Shown: positions 1-8,598 of the stretch, piece by piece
Position numbering within the stretch: position 1 is the stretch's first letter
Layout of the letters: each line of letters begins with the position of its first letter
Source: Hymenobacter wooponensis
Lineage (GTDB): Bacteria; Bacteroidota; Bacteroidia; Cytophagales; Hymenobacteraceae
Assembly (NCBI RefSeq): GCF_004745865.1
Contig: NZ_SRKZ01000003.1
Location: forward strand, 124,001 to 188,000
Length of the DNA: 64,000 nucleotides
Direction of reading: 5' to 3'
The notes under the pieces: generated by a model
Told to the model about the DNA's origin: nothing
Databases searched by the model: none
Seen by the model: only the letters and a program-made list of their open reading frames with translations
Position numbers and translations under genes: made by a program

Positions 1-67
1 AGTACAGGCCACCTCGCCCAGAGGTATCTGAAATGTACGGGGCTTTTCCCAGGCGATAGAGCAGCAT
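1..67 (-). CDS. RES-domain toxin (NAD+ phosphorylase family), 5' end only
   Basis: Only the first 22 codons lie in the window; the gene continues off the left edge. The translation begins MLLYRLGKAPYISDTSGRGG, the typical start of RES toxins, whose Arg near the N-terminus and Gly-Arg-rich segment belong to the NAD+-binding site. Family members degrade NAD+ by phosphorolysis. The ATG lies 8 bp after the TAG stop of the antitoxin gene, so the two are one operon with the antitoxin first. The identification rests on the N-terminal motif and on the partner; catalytic residues further in cannot be seen. Confidence 0.82.
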   Translation of the reverse strand, partial: MLLYRLGKAPYISDTSGRGGLY

Positions 68-75
68 GAAGTGGC

Positions 76-528
76 CTAGGAGTAGTGTCCGTACTGAATG
101 CGGCCCAAAATGTCACAAATCTGCTCGCGCCCAATGGCCGACGATAGCAGGGACTTGGGCTTGATGCCGCCCAGGGCTGGGTTGGGCGTAGCCAGCCAGT
201 GCTGGAAGTCGTCCTGATCTTCGAACACCTCCAGACCCTTAGCCAGCACCCCAGATAGTTGGATGGTTTTCTCTCCCTCGTCGAGGGTGAGGGCCCCGTG
301 GGCCTGCTCGCGCCGGGCCAGGGTGCTTTCCGAAATGCCTAGCACGGCGCTGATTTCCTTGTTAGAAAACTGCAGGCGCTGTTGCAGCGCCCGTACGGCT
401 TGCACCGACATGCCTTTGATGGCCACGCCTAGCAGGTCCAGCTCATTGCGCACAAGCTGCGGAATTACGGTGGGGCCACCCATAAGGTCCACCATGCTGG
501 CCACGGAAGTTTTACGAACGACTGTCAT
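76..528 (-). CDS. Xre/MbcA/ParS-type antitoxin
   Basis: A 150-residue protein with a central helix-turn-helix (about residues 55-75, containing SNKEISAVLGISESTLARR) and a C-terminal MbcA/ParS toxin-binding domain ending in the typical ILGRIQYGHYS tail. It should neutralise the RES toxin encoded directly downstream and repress the shared promoter by DNA binding. Its ATG is 15 bp from a small palindrome at 544-557 that is a candidate operator. It is divergent from kptA with a 111 bp gap. A second, clearly related pair lies at 49811-50738. Confidence 0.88.
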   Translation of the reverse strand: MTVVRKTSVASMVDLMGGPTVIPQLVRNELDLLGVAIKGMSVQAVRALQQRLQFSNKEISAVLGISESTLARREQAHGALTLDEGEKTIQLSGVLAKGLEVFEDQDDFQHWLATPNPALGGIKPKSLLSSAIGREQICDILGRIQYGHYS

Positions 529-543
529 TTGCGTGTTTTTAAA

Positions 544-557
544 CCGTCATTTGACGG
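544..557. promoter_or_regulatory. candidate antitoxin operator palindrome
   Basis: CCGTCA-TT-TGACGG is a perfect 6-bp inverted repeat with a 2-bp centre, starting 16 bp upstream of the antitoxin ATG. A third half-site CCGTCA lies at 596-601, inside the gap shared with kptA. Toxin-antitoxin operons of this class usually autoregulate, so this is the most plausible binding site; that role is inferred. Confidence 0.45.
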
Positions 558-639
558 CAATATACGCAGGAACGGAAAACCTTCGGTAAAAGATTCCGTC
601 AGCATAGTTCTGAGCCCGCGCACTTCATTCTCTTTAGCT

Positions 640-1194
640 ATGGAGAAAGCCCAACAAACCCGCATCAGTAAGTTTCTAAGCCTGCACTTACGCCACCAGC
701 CAGAGCTGTTGGGCGTAACGCTGGAGGCCGGGGGCTGGGTAGGAGTGAAGGCGCTACTGGCCGCCTGTGCCCGCCGCGGGTTCCCGCTAACCCGGGAGCA
801 GCTAGAAGAAGTAGTAACCAGCAGTGACAAGCAGCGCTTCGCTTTTGATGAATCGGGCACGCGCATCAGGGCGCAGCAGGGGCATAGCGTACCGGTTGAG
901 CTAGGCTTGGTAGCGCAGGTGCCGCCCCCGAAACTCTACCACGGTACCGTAGCGGCGGCGTTGCCGGCCATCCGGGAGCAGGGCCTGCAGAAGATGCAGC
1001 GCCACCATGTGCATTTGTCGCCGGATGTAGAAACCGCCCGTCATGTTGGCAGCCGGCGGGGGCGCCCCGTGCTATTGGCCGTAGATGCGGCGGCCCTGCA
1101 CGCGGCTGGGGCAACGTTCTACCAGTCCGGCAATGGGGTGTGGCTCACGGATGAGGTACCACCGCAGTACCTGCGGGAACTCTCCTTCTCGTAA
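640..1194 (+). CDS. kptA: RNA 2'-phosphotransferase, Tpt1/KptA family
   Basis: A 184-residue protein matching the whole KptA/Tpt1 family. The family removes an internal RNA 2'-phosphate by transferring it to NAD+, releasing nicotinamide and ADP-ribose 1''-2''-cyclic phosphate. The N-terminal winged-helix half carries the Arg-His pair of the catalytic set (R18-H19 in SLHLRHQPELL), then QGHS near residue 80, LYHGT near 99-103 and HVHLS near 123-127. The ATG at 640 fits the family N-terminus (EKAQQTRISKFLSLHLRH); a longer in-frame extension upstream has no family resemblance. Bacterial KptA has no clear cellular substrate because tRNA splicing of the eukaryotic type is absent. Confidence 0.9.
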   Translation: MEKAQQTRISKFLSLHLRHQPELLGVTLEAGGWVGVKALLAACARRGFPLTREQLEEVVTSSDKQRFAFDESGTRIRAQQGHSVPVELGLVAQVPPPKLYHGTVAAALPAIREQGLQKMQRHHVHLSPDVETARHVGSRRGRPVLLAVDAAALHAAGATFYQSGNGVWLTDEVPPQYLRELSFS

Positions 1195-1235
1195 CGGGTA
1201 GCCAGCGAGTAGTAGCCGGGCCAACGGCAGAGTGA

Positions 1236-1243
1236 TACCTTTG
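1236..1243 (+). promoter_or_regulatory. TAnnTTTG promoter -7 element for the HD hydrolase gene
   Basis: TACCTTTG matches the Bacteroidota -7 consensus TAnnTTTG and lies 40 bp upstream of the ATG at 1284. No clear -33 TTG was found at the usual spacing. Confidence 0.5.
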
Positions 1244-1283
1244 CCAACTTCTAATTACCTGGCCTAGGCCATTGCAAACTATC

Positions 1284-1961
1284 ATGTCCGACGCGCAACA
1301 ACTCATTACTCAAACTGCGGACTTTGTCCGTGATAAATTCTTGAACGAAGGCTCGGGCCACGATTGGGCTCACATCCGGCGGGTATGGCATGTTGCCCGG
1401 GCCCTGGCCCAGCAAACCCCCGAAGCCGACCCGCTTGTAACGGAGCTAGGCGCCTTGCTGCATGATGTGGCCGACTGGAAGTTTCACAACGGAGATGAGG
1501 AAGCTGGGCCCCAAGCCGCGCGCCAGTGGCTAGAAAGCCAGCAGGCCGAGGAAGTTGTTATTCAGCGCGTAGAAGCCATTATTCGGGAAATCAGTTTTAA
1601 AGGGCTGGGCGTGGCTACGCCCATGAGTACCGTGGAAGGAGAACTGGTGCAGGACGCTGACCGCCTGGATGCTATTGGAGCTATTGGGGTAGCGCGGGCT
1701 TTTGCCTACGGCGGCCACAAGGGCCGGCCCCTGCACGATCCGGCGGTGCCGCCCATTCAGCACGATTCTTTTGAGAGCTACAAGCAAAACACGGCACCCA
1801 CCATCAACCACTTCTACGAAAAGCTGCTGCACCTGCGGGAGCGGCTGAATACGCCCGCGGCCCGTCGGGTAGCGGAGGAGCGCCACCAGTTCATGGAACA
1901 GTTTCTGGAGCAGTTTCTGCGGGAGTGGGACAGCCAGGATGTAGGCGCCGCGCAGTCGTAG
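1284..1961 (+). CDS. HD-domain phosphohydrolase
   Basis: A 225-residue HD-superfamily protein. Metal-binding residues are visible: SGHDWAHIRRVW (first His, about residue 27-33), LLHDVADWKF (the HD dyad, about 64-71) and QDADRLDAIGA (distal Asp, about 126-134). This spacing and the final HFYEKLLHLRERLNTPAAR segment fit the YedJ/COG1418-like group of small soluble HD hydrolases, some of which cleave nucleotides; the substrate here is unknown. The ATG at 1284 is preferred over a TTG 12 bp upstream. It follows kptA on the same strand but has its own promoter-like sequence. Confidence 0.85.
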   Translation: MSDAQQLITQTADFVRDKFLNEGSGHDWAHIRRVWHVARALAQQTPEADPLVTELGALLHDVADWKFHNGDEEAGPQAARQWLESQQAEEVVIQRVEAIIREISFKGLGVATPMSTVEGELVQDADRLDAIGAIGVARAFAYGGHKGRPLHDPAVPPIQHDSFESYKQNTAPTINHFYEKLLHLRERLNTPAARRVAEERHQFMEQFLEQFLREWDSQDVGAAQS

Positions 1962-2064
1962 GCAGTGCATCCTCGGGTAGGCTAACCGGCGCTAGGCCAC
2001 TTCTGGCACTGGGCTAGCCCTTTCTGTACTCAACCGTAGCCCGGAACTCAATACCTTTATCCGT

Positions 2065-2304
2065 ATGAATTTACGCGTACTCTCCTCTCGTTTCTTAGTG
2101 CCCGTGGTGGGCCTGCTGTTAGTCGCTTCCTGCCGCACTTGTCCCATGGTCTCATGCCATACCCGAAAGGTGCATTTGCACAACGGTACCAAGTACCGCG
2201 GGCAGCCTTGGTTTAAAAAACAGAACCCCGCAATCGGCGAAAAAATCAAGGTGCACAGCCAGGATCAGGGCAAGCATCATAACGACCGCAAGAAGACTCT
2301 CTAA
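2065..2304 (+). CDS. small predicted lipoprotein
   Basis: A 79-residue protein with a lipoprotein signal: positively charged start, hydrophobic core and LLLVASC lipobox with Cys at about residue 23. The mature part is short, basic and rich in His, Lys and Gln, with two more Cys soon after the lipobox (CRTCPMVSC). No known domain is recognised. A TACCTTTA sequence just upstream resembles the promoter -7 element. The reading frame, ATG and signal peptide support a real gene; the function is unknown. Confidence 0.62.
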   Translation: MNLRVLSSRFLVPVVGLLLVASCRTCPMVSCHTRKVHLHNGTKYRGQPWFKKQNPAIGEKIKVHSQDQGKHHNDRKKTL

Positions 2305-2435
2305 GGGTACTAAAGATGGCGCTAGATTAGGTAAAATGGCCTTTTTTGCCTATCTTGCGGGCTTAAGAAAGTACACACTCACGGGCCGAAAAAGCTCCCG
2401 TTTTTCACGGGTTTCTAGGCCACTTAGATCTCCCT

Positions 2436-5000
2436 ATGGCGGAAGGCGAAAAGATCATTCCGATAAACATTGAAGATGAGATGCGCGGCGCCTACATCGA
2501 CTACTCGATGTCGGTCATCATCTCCCGGGCTCTGCCGGATGTGCGCGACGGTTTGAAACCCGTGCACCGGCGCGTGCTCTATGGCATGAGCGAGCTGGGC
2601 GTTTCCTACAACAAATCCTATAAGAAGAGCGCCCGTATCGTGGGCGAGGTGCTCGGTAAATATCACCCCCACGGTGACTCCTCCGTGTACGACACGATGG
2701 TGCGCATGGCCCAGGACTGGAGCCTGCGTTACCCGCTCGTAGACGGACAAGGTAACTTCGGTAGCATCGACGGCGACTCGCCGGCGGCTATGCGTTACAC
2801 GGAGGCCCGCTTGAAGCGCTTGGCCGATGAAATGCTCGGCGACCTGGACAAGGAAACGGTGGACTTCCAGCCCAACTTCGACGACTCCCTGGAGGAGCCG
2901 TCGGTGATGCCGGCTAAGTTCCCGAACCTGCTGGTAAACGGCACCACGGGTATTGCCGTGGGTATGGCTACCAACATGGCGCCTCATAACCTCACGGAGG
3001 TAGTAGACGGCATCGTGGCCTACCTCGGCAACGAGGATATCACGGTGGCAGAATTGATGGAGCACGTAACGGCTCCCGACTTCCCGACTGGCGGTATCAT
3101 TTACGGTTACGACGGCGTGAAGCAAGCCTTCGAAACGGGCCGGGGCCGCGTAGTGATGCGGGCAAAAGCGCACTTCGAAACCTTACCTTCGGGGAAGGAG
3201 CAGATCATCGTGACCGAAATTCCCTATATGGTGAACAAGGCCTCGATGATTGAGAAGACGGCGGCTCTCATCAACGAGAAGAAGATTGAAGGTATTGCCG
3301 ACTTGCGCGACGAGTCGGACCGTGATGGTATGCGCATTGTGTACGACCTGAAGCGGGATGCTATGCCCACGGTGGTGCTGAACAACCTGTTCAAGTACAC
3401 CCAGCTGCAGTCTTCGTTCGGCGTCAACAACGTAGCCCTGGTAAAGGGCCGCCCCATGACGCTGAACCTGAAGGACCTGATTGTATACTTCGTAGAGCAC
3501 CGCGCTGATGTAATTGTGCGTCGGACGCGCTACGAGCTGGCGGAAGCACAGAAGCGGGCCCACATCTTGGAAGGCCTGCTGATTGCTTTAGACCACCTCG
3601 ACGAAGTAATTGCTCTCATCCGTTCCTCCCGTGACCCAGAGGTTGCCCGTGGCCAACTCATTGAGCGATTCTCACTGAGCGAAGTACAGGCTCGCGCCAT
3701 TCTGGATATGCGTCTGCAGCGCCTCACGGGCCTGGAGCGCGATAAAATTGTGGCGGAGTACGATGAGCTGATGAAGCTGATTGATCACCTGAAGGCCGTA
3801 CTGGCGTCGGATGAGATGCAGCGCCAAATCATCCGCGACGAGCTTCAGGAGATTAAGGAGCGTTACGGCGATGCCCGCCGGACCACCATTGAGTACGCCG
3901 GTGGCGACTTCTCGATGGAGGACATGATTGCCGACGAGAGCATGGTTATTACCATCTCCAGCGAAGGCTACATCAAGCGCACGGCTCTCGACGAATACCG
4001 GGCGCAAGGTCGGGGAGGTGTTGGTGCCCGTGGAGCCACCTCCAAGCAGGATGACTTCACTGAGCACCTGTTTGTGGCTACCACACACGAGTACCTGCTG
4101 TTCTTTACGGAGGCTGGCCGCGTGTTCTGGCTCAAGGTATACGAAGTACCAGAAGGAGGGAAGGCTACCAAAGGGCGCCCCATCCAGAACCTGATCGAAA
4201 TTCCTCGGGAGGACAGCGTACGTTCCGTACTCAACGTACGTGGCCTACGCGACCCAGATTATCTGGAGAATACCTACCTGATGTTCTGCACTGAGCAAGG
4301 TACCGTGAAGAAGACTCCACTGGAGGCCTATTCCCGTCCACGCACCGCCGGCATCAACGCTATTACCATTAACGAAGGTGACCGTCTGCTTGACGTGCAA
4401 CTGACCACTGGCACTTCCGAGATAGTAGTTGCGCTGCGTTCGGGCCGGGCCGTACGTTTTCCCGAAGAGAAAGTGCGTTCTATGGGCCGCACGGCCGCCG
4501 GGGTACGCGGTATTACGCTGGCCGACGACTCAGACCGGGTAGTAGGTATGGTGTGCATCGACAAAGACAGCGAGGATGAGCTGCTGGTAGTATCCGAAAA
4601 TGGATATGGCAAGCGCAGCCCGCTGGATGAGTACCGTATCACGAACCGAGGTGGTAAAGGGGTTCGGGCAATGAAGATCACGGAGAAAACGGGGGCACTG
4701 GTAACTATCAAAGCCGTTAGCGACTCCGACGATCTGATGATCATCAACAAGTCCGGCATCACCATCCGACTGCGGATGGCTGAACTACGCAGCATTGGCC
4801 GCGCCACACAAGGTGTGCGCCTGCTGAAAATCAGCCAGGGTGACGAAATTTCTTCGGTAGCGAAAGTAGCAGCCGAAGAAGAGAAAGAAGCGGAATTAGG
4901 AAGTGGTGATGGACTGACCCTGAATGGGGATGGCTCCGCTACCACACCAGATGCAGACCTCACGTCGCTCACTGATCTCGATTCGCTCAGCGCTAATTAA
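2436..5000 (+). CDS. gyrA: DNA gyrase subunit A
   Basis: An 854-residue type IIA topoisomerase A subunit. Gyrase cuts both strands and introduces negative supercoils together with GyrB. The catalytic tyrosine is Y121 in [10 protein letters not shown]. The quinolone-determining region reads [10 protein letters not shown] with Ser82 and Asp86 at the positions of E. coli S83 and D87, that is, the susceptible-type residues. The C-terminal beta-pinwheel begins after a GyrA box variant QGRGGVG near residue 524 (canonical QRRGGKG), which supports gyrase rather than topoisomerase IV. The acidic C-terminal tail is normal for the family. The ATG is followed directly by the family N-terminus [12 protein letters not shown]. 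Confidence 0.96.
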   Translation: MAEGEKIIPINIEDEMRGAYIDYSMSVIISRALPDVRDGLKPVHRRVLYGMSELGVSYNKSYKKSARIVGEVLGKYHPHGDSSVYDTMVRMAQDWSLRYPLVDGQGNFGSIDGDSPAAMRYTEARLKRLADEMLGDLDKETVDFQPNFDDSLEEPSVMPAKFPNLLVNGTTGIAVGMATNMAPHNLTEVVDGIVAYLGNEDITVAELMEHVTAPDFPTGGIIYGYDGVKQAFETGRGRVVMRAKAHFETLPSGKEQIIVTEIPYMVNKASMIEKTAALINEKKIEGIADLRDESDRDGMRIVYDLKRDAMPTVVLNNLFKYTQLQSSFGVNNVALVKGRPMTLNLKDLIVYFVEHRADVIVRRTRYELAEAQKRAHILEGLLIALDHLDEVIALIRSSRDPEVARGQLIERFSLSEVQARAILDMRLQRLTGLERDKIVAEYDELMKLIDHLKAVLASDEMQRQIIRDELQEIKERYGDARRTTIEYAGGDFSMEDMIADESMVITISSEGYIKRTALDEYRAQGRGGVGARGATSKQDDFTEHLFVATTHEYLLFFTEAGRVFWLKVYEVPEGGKATKGRPIQNLIEIPREDSVRSVLNVRGLRDPDYLENTYLMFCTEQGTVKKTPLEAYSRPRTAGINAITINEGDRLLDVQLTTGTSEIVVALRSGRAVRFPEEKVRSMGRTAAGVRGITLADDSDRVVGMVCIDKDSEDELLVVSENGYGKRSPLDEYRITNRGGKGVRAMKITEKTGALVTIKAVSDSDDLMIINKSGITIRLRMAELRSIGRATQGVRLLKISQGDEISSVAKVAAEEEKEAELGSGDGLTLNGDGSATTPDADLTSLTDLDSLSAN

Positions 5001-5005
5001 CTTGC

Positions 5006-5037
5006 AACGGCAGAACTCAACTTTGGGTTCTGCCGTT
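5006..5037 (+). terminator. gyrA terminator
   Basis: Perfect 11-bp inverted repeat (AACGGCAGAAC / GTTCTGCCGTT) with a 10-nt loop, six bases after the gyrA stop codon. Confidence 0.7.
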
Positions 5038-5086
5038 TGCTTTGCAATTCCTTTCATTCAACCTGACCATTCTTCGACAAACTCCC

Positions 5087-6226
5087 ATGAAGAAGACCAT
5101 TTTGACACTCGTTGCAGCGGCTGCTTTACACACAGCTTCCGCTCAGAATTCAGCCGTAACGAATGCGGTTTTGTTTCAGCGCCAAGGCACGTTAGACAAA
5201 GCCCGCACTGAAATCGACAAGGCAATAACCAACGAGAAAACTTCTACTAAGGCTAAAACCTGGTATACCCGCGGCGAGATCTACGATGCGCTGGTATCGA
5301 GCCCGATATATGGCAAAGCTCTGCCCGCTGGTGAAGGCGCTAAAATTGCGTTTGAATCCTACCAGAAAGCTATTCAGCTCGACGGCAAAGACGGGGAGTT
5401 CGGCAAGCAGGCTACTGCGAAGCTCGATGGCTTGTATGGCCTAGCACTGAATGCTGGTGTAGAAAACTACAACGGTAAGAAATACGACGAGGCCTTGAAG
5501 TCGTACCAGATGGCCCAGCAGATTCGTCCTCAGGACACAACGGCGTATCTCTACGCGGCGTATGCTGCAGCGGCTAAGGAAGACTTCCCGGCTGCTAAGG
5601 AGCAGTATACTAAGCTGCAAGGCATTGGGTACAAATCGCCGCAGATGTATACTACACTGCTGCAGATGGCCCGTCAGGAGAAGAACGATGCTGAAGCTTC
5701 AAAGGTGTTACAGCAGGCCCTGCAGGCGTATCCAACCAACAAAAGCTTTATGCTTGAAGACCTGAATGCTGATTTGAGCTCAGGCCGTAGCAAAGAAGCA
5801 TTGGCTAAAATTGACAAAGCCATTGCCGCTGATCCGAAGAATGCCAACCTGTACGCCGTGAAAGGCTCACTGCTTGATCAGGCAAAACAGCCAGCTCAAG
5901 CACTAGAGGCCTACAAAAAGGCAGTGGAGATTGAGCCAGAAAATTTTGACGCTAACTTTAACTTGGGCGTTTACAACTATAACAAGGCCGCAGACCTCTA
6001 CACAAGGGCCAGCAAAATGAGCTTGGCTGAGTATCAGAAGTCTGGTAAGAAGTATGAAGCCGATGGCAAGAAGTACTTCCAGGATTCGCTGCCATACTTC
6101 GAGAAGGCTTTGCAGGTTCAGCCAAATGACCGTGCAACCATCTCGTCGCTGCAGAAGGCTTATTTGCGCGTTGGACGTACAGCTGATTCAGAGCGTATGT
6201 CGGCAAAGCTTGAAGCAGCGAAATAG
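5087..6226 (+). CDS. exported tetratricopeptide-repeat protein
   Basis: A 379-residue protein with a Sec signal peptide (MKKTILTLVAAAALHTASAQ) followed by tandem TPR helix pairs, seen as repeated motifs such as LAKIDKAIAADPKNANLYAV and ALEAYKKAVEIEPENFDANF. TPR arrays bind other proteins, so this is probably a periplasmic or outer-membrane-associated scaffold. The ATG at 5087 gives a clean signal peptide; a TTG further upstream does not. It lies 86 bp after gyrA, separated by a terminator, and ends in its own terminator. No partner can be named. Confidence 0.85.
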   Translation: MKKTILTLVAAAALHTASAQNSAVTNAVLFQRQGTLDKARTEIDKAITNEKTSTKAKTWYTRGEIYDALVSSPIYGKALPAGEGAKIAFESYQKAIQLDGKDGEFGKQATAKLDGLYGLALNAGVENYNGKKYDEALKSYQMAQQIRPQDTTAYLYAAYAAAAKEDFPAAKEQYTKLQGIGYKSPQMYTTLLQMARQEKNDAEASKVLQQALQAYPTNKSFMLEDLNADLSSGRSKEALAKIDKAIAADPKNANLYAVKGSLLDQAKQPAQALEAYKKAVEIEPENFDANFNLGVYNYNKAADLYTRASKMSLAEYQKSGKKYEADGKKYFQDSLPYFEKALQVQPNDRATISSLQKAYLRVGRTADSERMSAKLEAAK

Positions 6227-6268
6227 TTAGAGTGAATCTCTTCCACTAAATCATCAAGGTGGGGGAGT

Positions 6269-6313
6269 AAAATACAGCCCAGATATAGGTAGAACTATGC
6301 TGGGCTGTATTTT
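6269..6313 (+). terminator. terminator of the TPR gene
   Basis: Perfect 14-bp inverted repeat (AAAATACAGCCCAG / CTGGGCTGTATTTT) with a 17-nt loop, followed by T-rich sequence. Confidence 0.75.
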
Positions 6314-6952
6314 TAGAAATTCTACTTAACATAATATAAATTATAAGACAAACTAATATATGAATTATGGTGACTACCTACTGACTCGTCGAGAATTCAA
6401 CTGAGTCTAATACGAATCTAGGCCACCTACTATAACCAGCTGGGCCATAGGCCACAGTTTAAAGTTAGAGCGATTCTCAGGCAGCGAATAGATAAGCACA
6501 TCCATAAAAGTTCGAGGAATTTTGCTCTGCTAAGTCTGAAAACTACCCAAGCTCACGGAGGCATTAGATATAGATATACAGTGCCGGACTGGAATTTTCG
6601 AGTTATCTATCACTCATAAATAAGCAGCTGTTCCAGAACTTGGCGATTCATACTCATACCAAGGCGTGGTTCCGCATAACAAAACAAAAGCTTGACAGAA
6701 CTATGACTATAGCTTTAGAAACTAGCGTGACCTTAAGTATAAAATGGAAACGTAATAAAGCGGGAATCTTGGTGGGTAAAGCTAGACAACTCTAGTTAAA
6801 CCTATTGGACAAGCTCTAATCAATTAAGAGAAATGCTAAGTGCCAACAGCCAGCGGGTAGCTCATGCCTCAGTGCAATGCATCAACTATTAAGCATTTCT
6901 GCGGTCAAAGTTTAGCGGCAACGAATACTACCTGTTTGTGAAGGAAGTGTTC

Positions 6953-6980
6953 CAGTGTTATTCACCCAGTGTTATTCACC
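6953..6980. repeat. 14-bp tandem duplication
   Basis: CAGTGTTATTCACC occurs twice in immediate succession. It resembles neither a DnaA box nor a known insertion-sequence end. It may be slippage or a small protein-binding iteron. Confidence 0.7.
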
Positions 6981-7386
6981 TGGTAGATACACCAATGAAC
7001 AAGTGGAGGACTGCTTCCCTCCTATTTGTACAACTATCAAATGGCTAAACTTAATTAATCGCTTGATTCATTTAGCCAATATGAATGAGGCCCTGAGATA
7101 ACGCATTATAGTGGTTGTAGTAATAGCATTGTGAAAGTGTTACTCACTGTAGATATGCGCTCGGTAGTTGATTCAAAAGCAGATAAAAGGGAATAAAAGG
7201 CGTGCTGCTGCCCGCCTGCCCCGCCGTATTGTTAGAGGGTATTTAAATAAATGGGTATATACTAAGCAGTAATAACCTATCAATAAGTACCCACACAATA
7301 AAATAGCTTTAATAAGCGTAAAAAGTCTAAAAAAGTATATAAATGAGAAATCAATGTGCTTTTTTATACTTTAAACTACTTTTATG

Positions 7387-7394
7387 TACTTTTG
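7387..7394 (+). promoter_or_regulatory. TAnnTTTG promoter -7 element
   Basis: TACTTTTG matches TAnnTTTG and lies 69 bp before the ATG at 7463, inside a T-rich tract. It predicts an AU-rich 5' leader. Confidence 0.45.
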
Positions 7395-7462
7395 CTAAAC
7401 AAGTTTATCCTATTACCTTGCGTACACGTACTATATACCAACAAATTTTTTCTTGACTTTCC

Positions 7463-8494
7463 ATGCCTAAGACTATAGACTATCCACGCACTAGTTACAC
7501 TAGTGCGTGGGAAGTAGCTGAAGTGGTTGATGATACTGGTGGCAAGTGCGCCATTGAAACAGCTGCTCGTAAACTAAACAGAAAGGTTAGTGGCTCCTTT
7601 AAAGCCATTATAGGTTCGGCTGTGAAGTTTGGGCTTCTAACAAGCAAGCGCGAATTCCTAACAACTACTAACTTGTTCAGGCGCATCAAACACGCTTATG
7701 ATAAGCAGGAAGAAAGAATCTATCATAGAGAAGCCTTTCTCCATCCCCCATTATTCACCCAGATCTGTCGTAAGTTTCGGAACAGAGAGCTGCCAGTACA
7801 CATGCTTGATGTTATGCTACTGCGAGAGTTCGGAGTAGAAGAGATCAATGCACAAAGTGTTGCGAAAGCCTTTATCGATGGGGCTCGCATGGTGTCCATC
7901 CTTGATGAAAGAAACATCATTGCCGACATAGATCAATTAGATGCACAACAAGGCCCACGCAAGGAACTCAGCAGCGGTGAGATGCCTCTAAACTTGTTTA
8001 AGGGAGCGGCTGCAGCGGTTTCAACTGGTGAATCAAAGACTCCTACCGATAACGCCTCGCCTAGTATATCTCCTTCTCCTGCTTTTATGCCTTCGCAACG
8101 TGGCTCAGATCCAGTATCAAGTCTGTTCGGACTAGACACAGATGATCTTGATAAAGCCTCAGAAGAACCAGATAGCACAAGCGATGAGTCTGTAGCCCCG
8201 TATGTACCTTCAGTGGCTTCTGGTGAGCCTGTACAGAGGCCTAGAGACACTACTTTGCCTACGACTACAGGAACTTATATTGCGAGCAATCCACAACCGG
8301 CCGCTGCACAGGTAACTCATACACCCCAGCCACCTGCACAGGTTGCCTATTCTGTTCCAGCAACTCCCCTAGGCCACGGGTATAGCATTAGCATCAGTGG
8401 TCCTGGCTTAGACACTCAGCTTGTCATACAGGATGTGGATGATTTGGTACTTGTAAGTGCCTTGTTGGATAAGATCAGACGCCAATTACGCTAA
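7463..8494 (+). CDS. hypothetical protein with helical N-terminal domain and Pro/Ser/Thr-rich linker
   Basis: A 343-residue protein not assigned to a family. Residues 1-60 look like a winged-helix unit (CAIETAARKLNRKVSGSFKA). Residues 75-155 are helical and end FIDGARMVSILDERN, which recalls DUF5343-like regulators, but this resemblance is weak. Residues 160-295 are a low-complexity linker rich in Ser, Thr, Pro and Ala. The last 40 residues form a compact conserved-looking end (SISGPGLDTQLVIQDVDDLV). No signal peptide is present. Codon choice and base composition are more AT-rich than in neighbours, which suggests acquisition. A strong hairpin covers codons 8-16. The gene ends inside its own terminator. 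Confidence 0.72.
   Translation: MPKTIDYPRTSYTSAWEVAEVVDDTGGKCAIETAARKLNRKVSGSFKAIIGSAVKFGLLTSKREFLTTTNLFRRIKHAYDKQEERIYHREAFLHPPLFTQICRKFRNRELPVHMLDVMLLREFGVEEINAQSVAKAFIDGARMVSILDERNIIADIDQLDAQQGPRKELSSGEMPLNLFKGAAAAVSTGESKTPTDNASPSISPSPAFMPSQRGSDPVSSLFGLDTDDLDKASEEPDSTSDESVAPYVPSVASGEPVQRPRDTTLPTTTGTYIASNPQPAAAQVTHTPQPPAQVAYSVPATPLGHGYSISISGPGLDTQLVIQDVDDLVLVSALLDKIRRQLR
7484..7510 (+). promoter_or_regulatory. 12-bp perfect hairpin inside the first codons
   Basis: CCACGCACTAGT and ACTAGTGCGTGG flank a 3-nt loop (TAC), 21 nt after the A of the ATG. In RNA this would form a very stable stem over codons 8-16, where ribosomes have just initiated. As DNA it could be a dimeric repressor site. 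Its role is unknown. Confidence 0.55.
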
Positions 8495-8534
8495 GCAAAG
8501 AGGGCCGCGGATAGTATCCGCGGCCCTCTTTGCT
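8494..8534 (+). terminator. strong terminator
   Basis: Perfect 20-bp inverted repeat with a 1-nt centre (8494-8513 / 8515-8534), beginning on the last base of the stop codon and GC-rich in the middle. It is symmetrical, so it may also stop transcripts from the opposite strand. Confidence 0.85.
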
Positions 8535-8598
8535 TTAAAGCCAGTCTTACCTCCTACTGTCATAAAAAATAAAAACAGCTGCCTGTTTAAATATTATG

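Larger units (their letters stand above)
6314..7462. other. AT-rich non-coding stretch, 1.15 kb
   Basis: No convincing gene is visible in either direction: frames are interrupted every few dozen codons and no family motif was recognised. The base composition is visibly richer in A and T than the rest of the window. It contains a 14-bp tandem duplication at 6953-6980, several short T- and A-runs near 7220-7380 and a promoter-like TACTTTTG at 7387. It could be decayed foreign DNA, an untranslated regulatory region or an insertion scar; none of these is proven. Confidence 0.6.

Noticed and set aside
2424..3173. 249-residue frame antisense to gyrA
   Set aside because: gyrA is unambiguous; the opposite frame has no recognisable motif and an unusual His/Val-rich composition typical of antisense frames.
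6953..6980. Replication origin near gyrA
   Set aside because: The tandem repeat is not a DnaA box, only two copies exist, and no dnaA, dnaN or DnaA-box cluster was seen.
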